From contig CAKZYA010000002.1 in assembly GCA_937883755.1 (NCBI GenBank), positions 62,001-126,000 of the forward strand: a DNA stretch of 64,000 nucleotides, read 5' to 3'. This DNA is from an uncultured Flammeovirgaceae bacterium. Its GTDB lineage: Bacteria; Bacteroidota; Bacteroidia; Cytophagales; Cyclobacteriaceae. This document shows, piece by piece, positions 36,373 through 44,821 of this stretch (position 1 is its first letter; the number at the start of each line of letters is the position of its first letter). The translations under genes and the position numbers were made by a program. Below the pieces are notes generated by a model. That model searched no databases and had not been told where the DNA came from. It saw only the letters and a program-made list of their open reading frames with translations.

Positions 36373-37135
36373 AATCCCAGTGATAGCGAACCTCGTGAAA
36401 ATTATAGTAGCGAGGTTCGTCTTTTACTTCAATAATCAATCGCCCAATCTTGTCCACTCCCGTGATCATTCCTTGAAATAATCCTTCGTTATCTTCAAAG
36501 GTTCTTTTTTCTCCCTTGCCGTAGAGGTAATCGTTATATTGTCTATCCAATTTAGCTGTGTCGCTCACCGATAGTTCTCCCTGCATATTTTCAAGACATA
36601 TTAAGACCTCATTTAGCAATTGCTCTCGGTCAATAATCTGATTGCGAATATTAGCTAGAGAGATCGCTCGGGGATGATTGAAGTGAAGCTGGTTGACATT
36701 AAGCCCAATACCCACTACTGATGATCTGATTAGGGCTCCTTGCAAATTATTCTGAATCAAGATCCCCCCCAGCTTCTGGTGGTGATAGAAAATATCATTA
36801 GGCCACTTTATTCTGATTGGATCTTTTACCCAGTTATTCAAGGCTTTAGCTACAGCCAGAGAAACCAGTACGTTAAGTCGGAAAAAGTCGGCCACCGCTA
36901 AGTCAGGGAAGAGTATTAACGAGAAGGTCAAATTGTCTCCAGGAGAAGACTCCCAAGTTTTCTCCTGCTGTCCCCGCCCCTGCGTCTGAAATTCAGCAAA
37001 GACCATGGCTCCGTGCCGAGCTTTACTCGACTGAACCAGTTTCACCGCAATGCGGTTGGTAGAATCACAGCTATCGTAGTAAAATAACTGTTTGCCTAAT
37101 TGCGACGTTGTTAAAGAAAATGATTTCAAGGTCAA
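36371..37135 (-). CDS. birA: Biotin--protein ligase, catalytic domain only
   Basis: A 254-residue protein. GRGQQEKTWESSPGDNL is the biotin/ATP-binding loop and KWPNDIFYHHQKLGGIL the second signature, followed by a short C-terminal domain. There is no N-terminal helix-turn-helix, so it is a non-repressing class of ligase and does not control biotin genes. It attaches biotin to carrier proteins such as the one at 10872-11372. No ATG is available at the start; a TTG at 37135 or 37129 must be used. It is divergent from rsfS. Confidence 0.92.
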   Translation of the reverse strand: MTLKSFSLTTSQLGKQLFYYDSCDSTNRIAVKLVQSSKARHGAMVFAEFQTQGRGQQEKTWESSPGDNLTFSLILFPDLAVADFFRLNVLVSLAVAKALNNWVKDPIRIKWPNDIFYHHQKLGGILIQNNLQGALIRSSVVGIGLNVNQLHFNHPRAISLANIRNQIIDREQLLNEVLICLENMQGELSVSDTAKLDRQYNDYLYGKGEKRTFEDNEGLFQGMITGVDKIGRLIIEVKDEPRYYNFHEVRYHWD

Positions 37136-37181
37136 ATATTTTAGTACTTTGCCCGTCTAAACAATAACGAACGATACGTGC

Positions 37182-37553
37182 ATGAATTCAAAGGAGCTTA
37201 GCGACATTATGGTCTTGGGTATGCAGGAGAAGAAAGCCGAAGATATTGTAAAACTAGATTTAAGAAAAGTAAAAAATGCAGTAGCTGATTTCTTCATCAT
37301 TTGCTCAGGTAATTCTGACACTCAACTAGATGCTATTGCTGATTCAATTGAAAAAGAAGCTAAGGAACGAGCCGGAGAAACTCCCTGGCACCGGGAAGGT
37401 AAAGAAAACAGGGAGTGGATACTACTTGATTATGTAACGGTAGTAGCCCACGTATTTAAACGTGAACGCCGAGAGTTTTTTGCCCTAGAGGAGCTTTGGG
37501 GCGACGCAATAATTACCGAAGTCGATTCTGATGTTTCGCTCAAAACTTTGTAA
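37182..37553 (+). CDS. rsfS: Ribosomal silencing factor RsfS
   Basis: A 123-residue protein of the RsfS/Iojap family. The motifs DFFIICSGNSDTQLDAIAD and WILLDYVTVVAHVF are diagnostic. It binds ribosomal protein uL14 on the 50S subunit and prevents joining with 30S in slow growth. It is directly upstream of ftsH (70 bases), a common Bacteroidota arrangement. Confidence 0.95.
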   Translation: MNSKELSDIMVLGMQEKKAEDIVKLDLRKVKNAVADFFIICSGNSDTQLDAIADSIEKEAKERAGETPWHREGKENREWILLDYVTVVAHVFKRERREFFALEELWGDAIITEVDSDVSLKTL

Positions 37554-37622
37554 AAAAGTATACGTTCCTAGTTAAGTTTAATTAAATTGCATTCTATTCA
37601 GAATAAGGAGATTATCAAATAA

Positions 37623-39710
37623 ATGGCAGATTCTAAGAAGAAAAAAATAATGCCGAAGCCCCCGCAACGGCCCAATTACCCGATCTGGATTATAGTGACT
37701 TTATTGGCACTTATCCTAGGGGTAACCTACTTTAATAAAAGCAATTCCACGATCAAAATTGACCAACGTCGCTTCGATCAGATGCTAAGCGACGGTGATG
37801 TTAAGGAAGTAGTGTTGATTGCCCAACAAAACCGGGCAGAAATAACGCTAACCCAGGAGGCTTTAGAGAAACCAAGGTACCGCAACGAGCTCGAGGAGCG
37901 AAACCCTTTCCCAATGATGTCAGGTCCCCACTATCTTCTAAAGATATTGGATACTGAAATTTTTGTGCAGGACTTCCGCGATGCCCAGGCAGATTTACCG
38001 GAAAGCGAACGCATTAGTTATCTGGTAGAAGAGCGGTCCGATGTCATTGGCTGGCTATTCCAGTGGGGCTTCTTGTTCCTACTACTGTTTGGTTTCTGGT
38101 TTCTGATGCGCCGCATGGCCGGAGGTGGAGGTCCCGGTGGACAAATATTTAATATTGGCAAGTCGCGAGCTGCGCTGTTTGATGCTGAAAATAAAGTAAA
38201 TGTGACCTTCGATAACGTGGCTGGGCTAGACGAAGCCAAAGAAGAAGTTCGAGAGATTGTCGATTTCCTAAAAAACCCTTCTAAATACACCAATTTGGGT
38301 GGGAAAATTCCCAAAGGCGCATTGCTGATCGGTACACCTGGTACCGGCAAAACCTTACTAGCGAAAGCAGTAGCCGGAGAAGCAGGTGTTCCTTTCTTCT
38401 CACTATCTGGTTCTGATTTTGTAGAAATGTTTGTAGGAGTTGGAGCCGCCCGGGTACGTGATCTATTTAAGCAGGCTAAAGAAAAAGCTCCTTGTATCAT
38501 TTTCATCGATGAGATTGATGCCGTGGGTCGGGCTCGAGGTAAAGGTGCTATGCCTGGTTCTAACGATGAGCGAGAAAACACCTTGAACTCGCTACTAGCC
38601 GAAATGGACGGTTTCTCTACCGATTCTGGAGTTATTATTCTGGCAGCTACCAATCGACCCGATGTACTGGATTCTGCCCTACTTCGTCCGGGACGATTTG
38701 ATCGACAAATATCCATTGACAAACCTGATATTGTCGGACGAGAAGCTATTTTCAAAGTACACCTCAAACCTCTGAAGACTTCTAAAGAAGTTGATCCTAA
38801 GAAATTAGCTGCCCAAACTCCAGGTTTTGCGGGTGCCGAAATTGCCAATATCTGCAATGAAGCAGCCTTGATTGCGGCTCGGAAAGATAAAAAGGTAATT
38901 GAGCCAAAAGATTTTCAGGATGCCATCGACCGGGTAATTGGCGGGTTAGAGAAGAAAAATAAAATCATTTCACCAGAAGAGAAAGAGATAGTAGCATTCC
39001 ACGAAGCTGGTCACGCTATTGCTGGATGGTTCTTAGAACACGCTGACCCATTGGTGAAAGTGAGTATTGTGCCTCGTGGAGTAGCTGCGCTGGGTTACGC
39101 TCAATATTTACCCAAAGAACAGTTCTTGTACCGCACCGAGCAAATGCTAGACCAGATGTGTATGGCATTAGGAGGACGAGCGGCTGAAGAGGTCGTATTT
39201 GATAAAATATCTACTGGGGCACAGAATGACCTAGAACGAATCACCAAAATGGCCTACAGCATGGTGACGGTGTACGGTATGAATGAAAAATTAGGAAATG
39301 TTTCTTTCTACGATTCCCGGCAACCAGATTACAATTTTACGAAACCGTATTCAGAAGCTACCGCTCAAACTATTGATGAAGAAGTTCGGAAGCTTATTGA
39401 TAGTGCTTACGAACGTACTAAAAAGCTTCTAACTGATAAGCGAGAGCAATTAGATGCATTGGCTAAAGAGTTACTAGATAAGGAGATTCTTTTCCAGAAT
39501 GACTTAGAGCGGATGATTGGTAAGCGTCCCTTCAGTAGACCTACTTCTTACCAGGAGTACACCCAGGGCGGTGAAGAAGAGGGCAAGGAGGACGACGACA
39601 AGCAGGATACTACTGTCTCTAATGGTCAATCTGATCACGCAGATGCTAGCTCTGCCGAACAAGCTTCCCAAGAAGAACCAACTCCAGCGGAGGCTAAAGA
39701 AAATCCTTGA
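37623..39710 (+). CDS. ftsH: ATP-dependent zinc metalloprotease FtsH
   Basis: A 695-residue membrane protease of normal length. It has an N-terminal membrane segment, a periplasmic domain, a second membrane segment near residue 140-160, an AAA ATPase with Walker A GTPGTGKT at 237-244 and Walker B FIDEID, and the zinc-binding HEAGH at 460-464. It degrades misassembled membrane proteins and, in many Gram-negative bacteria, controls LPS amount through LpxC. A low-complexity acidic tail rich in Glu, Asp, Gln and Ser ends the protein. A strong terminator follows. Confidence 0.97.
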   Translation: MADSKKKKIMPKPPQRPNYPIWIIVTLLALILGVTYFNKSNSTIKIDQRRFDQMLSDGDVKEVVLIAQQNRAEITLTQEALEKPRYRNELEERNPFPMMSGPHYLLKILDTEIFVQDFRDAQADLPESERISYLVEERSDVIGWLFQWGFLFLLLFGFWFLMRRMAGGGGPGGQIFNIGKSRAALFDAENKVNVTFDNVAGLDEAKEEVREIVDFLKNPSKYTNLGGKIPKGALLIGTPGTGKTLLAKAVAGEAGVPFFSLSGSDFVEMFVGVGAARVRDLFKQAKEKAPCIIFIDEIDAVGRARGKGAMPGSNDERENTLNSLLAEMDGFSTDSGVIILAATNRPDVLDSALLRPGRFDRQISIDKPDIVGREAIFKVHLKPLKTSKEVDPKKLAAQTPGFAGAEIANICNEAALIAARKDKKVIEPKDFQDAIDRVIGGLEKKNKIISPEEKEIVAFHEAGHAIAGWFLEHADPLVKVSIVPRGVAALGYAQYLPKEQFLYRTEQMLDQMCMALGGRAAEEVVFDKISTGAQNDLERITKMAYSMVTVYGMNEKLGNVSFYDSRQPDYNFTKPYSEATAQTIDEEVRKLIDSAYERTKKLLTDKREQLDALAKELLDKEILFQNDLERMIGKRPFSRPTSYQEYTQGGEEEGKEDDDKQDTTVSNGQSDHADASSAEQASQEEPTPAEAKENP

Positions 39711-39733
39711 TATTGATTTTTATTCATAGTAAG

Positions 39734-39757
39734 AGGGCTGCTTTCTCAGCCCTTTTC
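39734..39757 (+). terminator. Intrinsic terminator after ftsH
   Basis: GGGCTG (39735-39740) pairs with CAGCCC (39747-39752) across a 6-base loop, followed by a T-run. It separates ftsH from the lpxH promoter. Confidence 0.75.
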
Positions 39758-39776
39758 TATTGCTTTGGCTTCTACT

Positions 39777-39784
39777 TACTTTTG
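39777..39784 (+). promoter_or_regulatory. -7 box placed for a leaderless lpxH mRNA
   Basis: TACTTTTG is a full TAnnTTTG match ending five bases before the ATG at 39790. Its position inside the longer open frame (from 39760) shows that the true start is at 39790 or 39793. Confidence 0.45.
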
Positions 39785-39789
39785 CCAGT

Positions 39790-40578
39790 ATGATGCCCAA
39801 TCTGGATTTATCAAGCCCTATCTCACTTCCTACCGAAAAAAAGATATACTTCGCCTCTGACTTTCATTTGGGTGCCCCTGATTTTCATAAGAGTAAAGAA
39901 CGAGAGCGAATCATCATTCGCTGGCTAGATAGTATCCGAACTGATGCACACAGCCTGTTTTTGCTAGGTGATATTTTTGACTTCTGGTTTGAGTATAAGC
40001 GAGTCATTCCTAAAGGCTTTTTATATCTTCAGAGTAAATTAATTCAATTACTTGAACAGGGCATTTTTGTGGTATTTTTTACTGGGAACCATGATTTATG
40101 GATGTTCGATTACTTTGAGAAGGAACTAGGCGTACCGATCATCCGACAGCCAATTTCTATACAGATTAATCAAACATGGCTTCATATTGGGCACGGCGAT
40201 GGTTTAGGCCCAGGCGATCAGACCTATAAATTTCTCAAAAAAGCTTTTGTGTCTAAATTCGGTCAAAAACTCTTCTCCTTCATTCATCCTGACATAGGTA
40301 TTTTTTTGGCCGACTCGTGGTCAAGAAGCAGCCGCAAGAGTAACCAGAAAAAAGATGAGTCGTTTCGAGGTAAAGAACACGAGTGGATCTATCAGTACTG
40401 TCGGGAGGTAGAGCGGGAACAGCACCACGATTATTACGTATTTGGGCATCGCCATCTCCCCCTTGAGATACCACTGAGCGAACAAAGTCGTTATTACAAT
40501 TTAGGCGAGTGGATTACTCAACCTCACTATGGTGTTTTTACTAATCAGACGTTTGAGTTGTGTTCTTTTCAGAATTAA
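39790..40578 (+). CDS. lpxH: UDP-2,3-diacylglucosamine diphosphatase
   Basis: A roughly 262-residue calcineurin-type phosphoesterase. IYFASDFHLGAPD, LLGDIFDFW and FFTGNHDLW give the metal-binding Asp/His series, and VFGHRH closes the site. It hydrolyses UDP-diacylglucosamine to lipid X in lipid A synthesis at the inner membrane. I take the ATG at 39790, because a promoter box lies just before it and the upstream part of the frame overlaps the ftsH terminator region. An alternative ATG follows at 39793. The next gene overlaps its last 50 bases. Confidence 0.9.
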   Translation: MMPNLDLSSPISLPTEKKIYFASDFHLGAPDFHKSKERERIIIRWLDSIRTDAHSLFLLGDIFDFWFEYKRVIPKGFLYLQSKLIQLLEQGIFVVFFTGNHDLWMFDYFEKELGVPIIRQPISIQINQTWLHIGHGDGLGPGDQTYKFLKKAFVSKFGQKLFSFIHPDIGIFLADSWSRSSRKSNQKKDESFRGKEHEWIYQYCREVEREQHHDYYVFGHRHLPLEIPLSEQSRYYNLGEWITQPHYGVFTNQTFELCSFQN

Positions 40579-41356
40579 TATTCTGCTCATCAACCTTGTA
40601 CCTTTCACCCTTTCTGCCCAATCGTGGGTATTGGAAGACAGCTTAGCAAGCTCGCTACCGAGCTTCGTTATCGGAGATGCAGATGGAAGACTTTACTTAG
40701 CAACTGATCAAGGAGTTATCACCCAGTATAATCACGTAGGTGATACCTTACGAACCTATCAACCCTCAAGCCAAGAAGTCCCAACTTTAGTACCCTGGCA
40801 AATACTAAGAGTACAAGCGTATTTCCCATTTCAGCAAGTGCTTTCCATTTTGGATCAGAATCTCAATGAAGTTTCTAGTATTACCCTGCCTGAAACTACG
40901 CTAGGTAACGCGACACTAAGTGCCGACCAATTAGTTTGGTACATTTCATCTGATTTAGTGCTAAAAAAATATCAGCCTGTGTTAGATCAGGCCACGCTCT
41001 CAACTTCTTTACAATGGCATTTAACCCCTCAAACTCAAATATATTTACTACGAGAGTATCAAAACCGTTTGTATGTTCAAACTAATGAGCAATTACTAAT
41101 TTTCGATTTGTTTGGTAACTTCTTATCCAAATTACCACTATCTGCCCAACAAGCCGTTCAGTTTTTTGGTGATGAACTATACTTCATCTCTGATCAGAAA
41201 ATTCAGTTTATACATTTATATTCTGGAGATCGTCGTAACTTGCTTTTACCCCCTGAGAAAAATATTCGTAAAATTTTGTGGGAAAAAGAATATCTTCACG
41301 CATTCTCGGAGCGTTTCTGGTATGTATACTCAATGGCCGATCACGCCCAAAATTGA
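40529..41356 (+). CDS. Exported beta-propeller-like protein of unknown function
   Basis: A 275-residue protein with a signal peptide (hydrophobic stretch then Leu-Ser-Ala-Gln). Repeated short beta strands with patterns like DGRLYLATDQGVITQYN and ENQLLIFDLFGNFLSKL are typical of a small beta propeller. It overlaps the lpxH 3' end by 50 bases and is followed by the small sorting-domain-like protein 12 bases later, so the three may be coupled. I cannot name the family. A TTG at 40553 is an alternative start. Confidence 0.65.
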   Translation: MVFLLIRRLSCVLFRINILLINLVPFTLSAQSWVLEDSLASSLPSFVIGDADGRLYLATDQGVITQYNHVGDTLRTYQPSSQEVPTLVPWQILRVQAYFPFQQVLSILDQNLNEVSSITLPETTLGNATLSADQLVWYISSDLVLKKYQPVLDQATLSTSLQWHLTPQTQIYLLREYQNRLYVQTNEQLLIFDLFGNFLSKLPLSAQQAVQFFGDELYFISDQKIQFIHLYSGDRRNLLLPPEKNIRKILWEKEYLHAFSERFWYVYSMADHAQN

Positions 41357-41368
41357 TACAACCTGCTA

Positions 41369-41824
41369 ATGCTACTTAAACTCTGCCATATTAATACAAT
41401 TTTCTACTTTGGTAGTGCAGTTATCTTAACTATGCTACTATTTAGTAGTGAAGTGACTGCTCAAGAGATTGCCCCAAATTCAGATACACTACCACTTAGC
41501 ATTGATTCTTCCTTGTTTTCTCCTCCCTCAGTTCCAATTGAAAACCGGTTGAAGTACTCTCGGAATATTCTAAATCAGTCGTTTGATTTTAAGCTACAAC
41601 CTATCTCTAGTGGAAAATTTGAAATTAACATCTCAGGTAGCCCTCGCACGAACCTCAGTGTTAAGGTGTACGATATTATCGGGAATTTACTTTACGAAGA
41701 TGATGTGCGAGTTCGCGGGTTTAGGCGTAAGGAGATAGACCTTTCTGACTATAAGTCTAACTTCTTTATTATTGAGATTGGCAACGAGGATGTTAATAAA
41801 ACGAAAAGCATTGTGGCGATGTGA
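41369..41824 (+). CDS. Small exported protein with a type IX sorting-domain-like C-terminus
   Basis: A 151-residue protein with a signal peptide (ending Val-Thr-Ala-Gln) and a short spacer. The C-terminal 80 residues resemble the Por_Secre_tail fold: VKVYDIIGNLLYEDDV, RRKEIDLSDYKSNFFIIEI and a final KTKSIV. Normally this domain is the C-terminal part of a large secreted protein; here it is nearly the whole protein. It may be a free-standing adaptor or a domain-only protein. The family assignment is by pattern and uncertain. Confidence 0.6.
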   Translation: MLLKLCHINTIFYFGSAVILTMLLFSSEVTAQEIAPNSDTLPLSIDSSLFSPPSVPIENRLKYSRNILNQSFDFKLQPISSGKFEINISGSPRTNLSVKVYDIIGNLLYEDDVRVRGFRRKEIDLSDYKSNFFIIEIGNEDVNKTKSIVAM

Positions 41825-41868
41825 AGAAAAAAGTCTTCTGGCTTGCTAACCCTTATAGCATAGATCTT

Positions 41869-43416
41869 TTACTCAGTATCACCAGTTTCTGTTGCCGCTA
41901 AGCTCAGGTTAGGTACGCCCGCCTCGTAGTATAATTCTGCCTCAGATTTCTCTCGTTGGGTTTGCAGCTTTAGCAACTTAATTCGGGCATCCAGCAATTC
42001 GGTTTCTCGGGTATTGATTAAGAATATAGAACTTTCGCCGAATTCGAACTTGCGAAGCTCACCATTTAAAAGTTGCTCATAATAATCAACCATTCGGGTT
42101 TGTTGATCAATGATCTCAGCTAAGTTTTCTAAGGTGTTGTAGGTAGTTAGTACCCCGTTAGCAATCAGTTGCCGCTGGTACGATTGCTCAAAGTACAATT
42201 GCTCCAGTTTTATGTTCGTCTGAGCCAGCTTTCCTCGCTCCTTCCGCAAGAAAAGCGGAAAGTAAAACTGTACTCCGGCCTTATAATCGTTGAAGAAAAA
42301 CGGCTGGTCACCACCGTTGCCGTTACCATTCCCATTGGATGGCCTTAGTTCTGATACAGTTTCACTTAAGAAATTGTACTTTAGATCAATCTGAGGCTTA
42401 AGAAACTCCAGCGCCAACCGTCGGTCAATTTCAGTTTGCTGGAATTTAGCCGTGATCTTTCGTAATTCGGGATGCGCTTCCATTGCTAACTCCTGCAAGG
42501 CAGATAGCAACTCAATATTTACTTCTTCACTTTCGTCCAGCACTGGCCAAGTATTTTCAGCTAGCTCTAATGGTAAAACATTCGTACCCTCTTCTTGAGT
42601 GCCCGCCCAAAGGAATACCGATACAGCCAATCGGGCATTTTCCAGATCAAGTCTTGCCTGTAATCGCTGGTTATCTCGCTCTTGATAATTGATAAATGCC
42701 TTGAGGGAATCAAATGGAGCAACATCACCGTTAATTACTTGCTGCACTACTCCATCGTATCGCTGAAGGGCAGCATTCTCTATCTCACTAATAATTTCGT
42801 ATTCCTGATATGCATAGTACCAGTTCCAGTAGGACTTAGCCGCATCGAATAAGAGCTTATTAATTTCCTTTACCTGATCAGCTTCGGCTAAGTCTTGCAT
42901 CAACCGGGCCTGGCGGATAGCCGCCCGACGCTGATCAATGAATAATCCCCGACCTACTGGTATAGAGAAACCAGCGTAAATCAAGCCGTCTTCGGTATTC
43001 TGTTGCTCAGGGTTTAAGAATCGTCCATCATTCTGCTCGTAACCTACCTCTAGATCAATAGGGAACCACATGGGTATTTTTAAACGACTATCCCAATTCT
43101 GATAGTAGCGAGTGCCTTTGTAATCTTTAATATCAAAAGCTGACTGTATAGTAGGGTCTAACATTCCTCGCGCCATCCGTAGATCCTGGAAAGCCATATC
43201 GTCAAACAGGTTAGCCCGCATCACAATTGGGTGATGAGTAAGGATATGAGAGAAAAACTCATCCAACGTAAATGTCTGGTCAACCACCTGCATTGAATCT
43301 TGCCTCAATTTTAACGAGTCAAGCTGGGCGTAGCTTGGAGTAGCTAGAAACCCAAATACTGCGCCCACCGAAACCAGCGCCAGGCGAAGGTGACGGAAGT
43401 ACTTTTGCTTGTTCAT
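41869..43416 (-). CDS. TolC-family outer membrane efflux protein
   Basis: A roughly 515-residue protein with a signal peptide (ending Pro-Ser-Tyr-Ala-Gln). Long helical OEP repeats contain AAKSYWNWYYAYQEYEI in the first and a corresponding segment in the second. The ATG at 43416 is preferred because it precedes the signal directly; 43440 is possible. It should form the trimeric outer-membrane channel of the tripartite exporter encoded upstream (HlyD at 43451, ABC at 44822). It is the last gene of that operon. Confidence 0.88.
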   Translation of the reverse strand: MNKQKYFRHLRLALVSVGAVFGFLATPSYAQLDSLKLRQDSMQVVDQTFTLDEFFSHILTHHPIVMRANLFDDMAFQDLRMARGMLDPTIQSAFDIKDYKGTRYYQNWDSRLKIPMWFPIDLEVGYEQNDGRFLNPEQQNTEDGLIYAGFSIPVGRGLFIDQRRAAIRQARLMQDLAEADQVKEINKLLFDAAKSYWNWYYAYQEYEIISEIENAALQRYDGVVQQVINGDVAPFDSLKAFINYQERDNQRLQARLDLENARLAVSVFLWAGTQEEGTNVLPLELAENTWPVLDESEEVNIELLSALQELAMEAHPELRKITAKFQQTEIDRRLALEFLKPQIDLKYNFLSETVSELRPSNGNGNGNGGDQPFFFNDYKAGVQFYFPLFLRKERGKLAQTNIKLEQLYFEQSYQRQLIANGVLTTYNTLENLAEIIDQQTRMVDYYEQLLNGELRKFEFGESSIFLINTRETELLDARIKLLKLQTQREKSEAELYYEAGVPNLSLAATETGDTE

Positions 43417-43450
43417 TATTTTCTCGGCAATAGGCAGCATGAAGACACTT

Positions 43451-44812
43451 CTATTTTGATGCAGTTTTTACGTCAGATGGCATTGCACCAGGCTCCTCCT
43501 CTAAGCTAGGGGGGAAGCCATTATACAGTCGCCATAGTTCGTACCACAGAGGCACATCGTTAAGCATAGCAAAGCCCTTCACTCCAGAACCCAGCCGCAA
43601 TTGCTCCGGCCAGTCGCCATCATTACCCGGATCAGGAGTTACTAAAATTCGGTACTTTCCTGCCTTGTTATCCGTTTCTACGTAATCAATTACCTGAACA
43701 ATACCGCCGAATGTTCCTACCGCTACATTAGGCCAACCTGAAAACTGTAAAGCCGGCCAACCGTCGAACTCCAGCCGAACGTGCCGACCAACTTCTAATA
43801 AAGGAACATCCATAGGTTTTACGTACAATTCTACGGCTTTATCAGGGTTACGTGGCATTACTGTTACAACTCCCTCCCCTTCTTTAATCGTCTCACCAAT
43901 TCCTGTCTTTAAAGCTTTAACAACAAAACCATCCTGAGGAGCAATGATGGAGTAACGATCCAGCCGTTCCTCTACGTTTGAATATTCATTTCGTTGTTTG
44001 ATCAGACTTCCTGCTGCTTCGGCTAGTTCAGCTCGAGTAAGGCTTAAATCTGACTCAGCTTTACTAATTTTCTCCAGATAATCAGCCTCAATAGAGTTTA
44101 GTTCAATCTGAGAGTTATATAGCTCGTTCTGCGTAGCGTAGAACTTATTCTCACTAGAGATTAGCTTTGCTTGAGCCTGCTGCGCTTTCTGCTCTTTCTG
44201 CTGTAATTCCGTCAGCGACTTTAACCCTTCATCGTACAGCACCTGCTGCCGCTCAAACTGATTATCAGCAATGTTGGCGTTTACTTTCTCTGCCAAGAAA
44301 TCAGTACTATCACTAATTACTTTCAATTCACTCTGCCGCACCTTATTTCTGGCCTGTTTAAGCTTTAATCGCAATGCATCGCGAAGTGCCGTAATTTGCC
44401 GCTCTAGAGCTTCAGCTTTCTGTTCTTTTGCTTGAATGCTAGCTTCTTTAGCCTCAATTTGCTCCTGCAACCGAGTAAGTAGCTGAGGGTCAAAAAACTT
44501 ATCTTTGACGTCTCGGATCGTTAGAATGGTATCGCCTTGTTGCACATACTCTCCTTCACTGACTAGCCAGTTGGTAATCTGCCCAGGTATAGCACTTTGG
44601 ATGGTTTGGGGGCGGTTCTCCGGCGATAAGGCAGTCACCTCACCTGTAGCATTAATATTCTGCTGCCAGGGTAAGAATAACACTAGGAATAAAAATATAC
44701 CGATACCACCCAGCCATTTGGCTAGCACCCGCCCCGCTCGGGGCGACTGAAGCACGTTCATGGACTCCAGTTGGGATAGGTGGTCGGGTTGAGGAAAAAT
44801 AGCTTTTCTCAT
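43451..44812 (-). CDS. HlyD-family periplasmic adaptor of the ABC exporter
   Basis: A roughly 453-residue adaptor with one N-terminal membrane segment (residues 36-52). An early lipoyl half-motif (PGQITNWLVSEGEYVQQGDTI), a long coiled coil rich in Gln, Glu and Lys, a second lipoyl half (IIAPQDGFV) and a beta-barrel domain follow. It bridges the inner-membrane ABC transporter and the TolC-like channel. The start is the ATG at 44812; the open frame extends to a TTG at 44821. It is ten bases from the ABC gene and 34 from the tolC-like gene. Confidence 0.9.
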   Translation of the reverse strand: MRKAIFPQPDHLSQLESMNVLQSPRAGRVLAKWLGGIGIFLFLVLFLPWQQNINATGEVTALSPENRPQTIQSAIPGQITNWLVSEGEYVQQGDTILTIRDVKDKFFDPQLLTRLQEQIEAKEASIQAKEQKAEALERQITALRDALRLKLKQARNKVRQSELKVISDSTDFLAEKVNANIADNQFERQQVLYDEGLKSLTELQQKEQKAQQAQAKLISSENKFYATQNELYNSQIELNSIEADYLEKISKAESDLSLTRAELAEAAGSLIKQRNEYSNVEERLDRYSIIAPQDGFVVKALKTGIGETIKEGEGVVTVMPRNPDKAVELYVKPMDVPLLEVGRHVRLEFDGWPALQFSGWPNVAVGTFGGIVQVIDYVETDNKAGKYRILVTPDPGNDGDWPEQLRLGSGVKGFAMLNDVPLWYELWRLYNGFPPSLEEEPGAMPSDVKTASK

Positions 44813-44821
44813 ATTGTTCAA

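Noticed and set aside
38018-38857. 279-codon open frame antisense to ftsH
   Set aside because: It lies fully inside the strongly conserved AAA/membrane part of ftsH and its composition (Ser/Arg/Pro-rich) is that of an antisense shadow.
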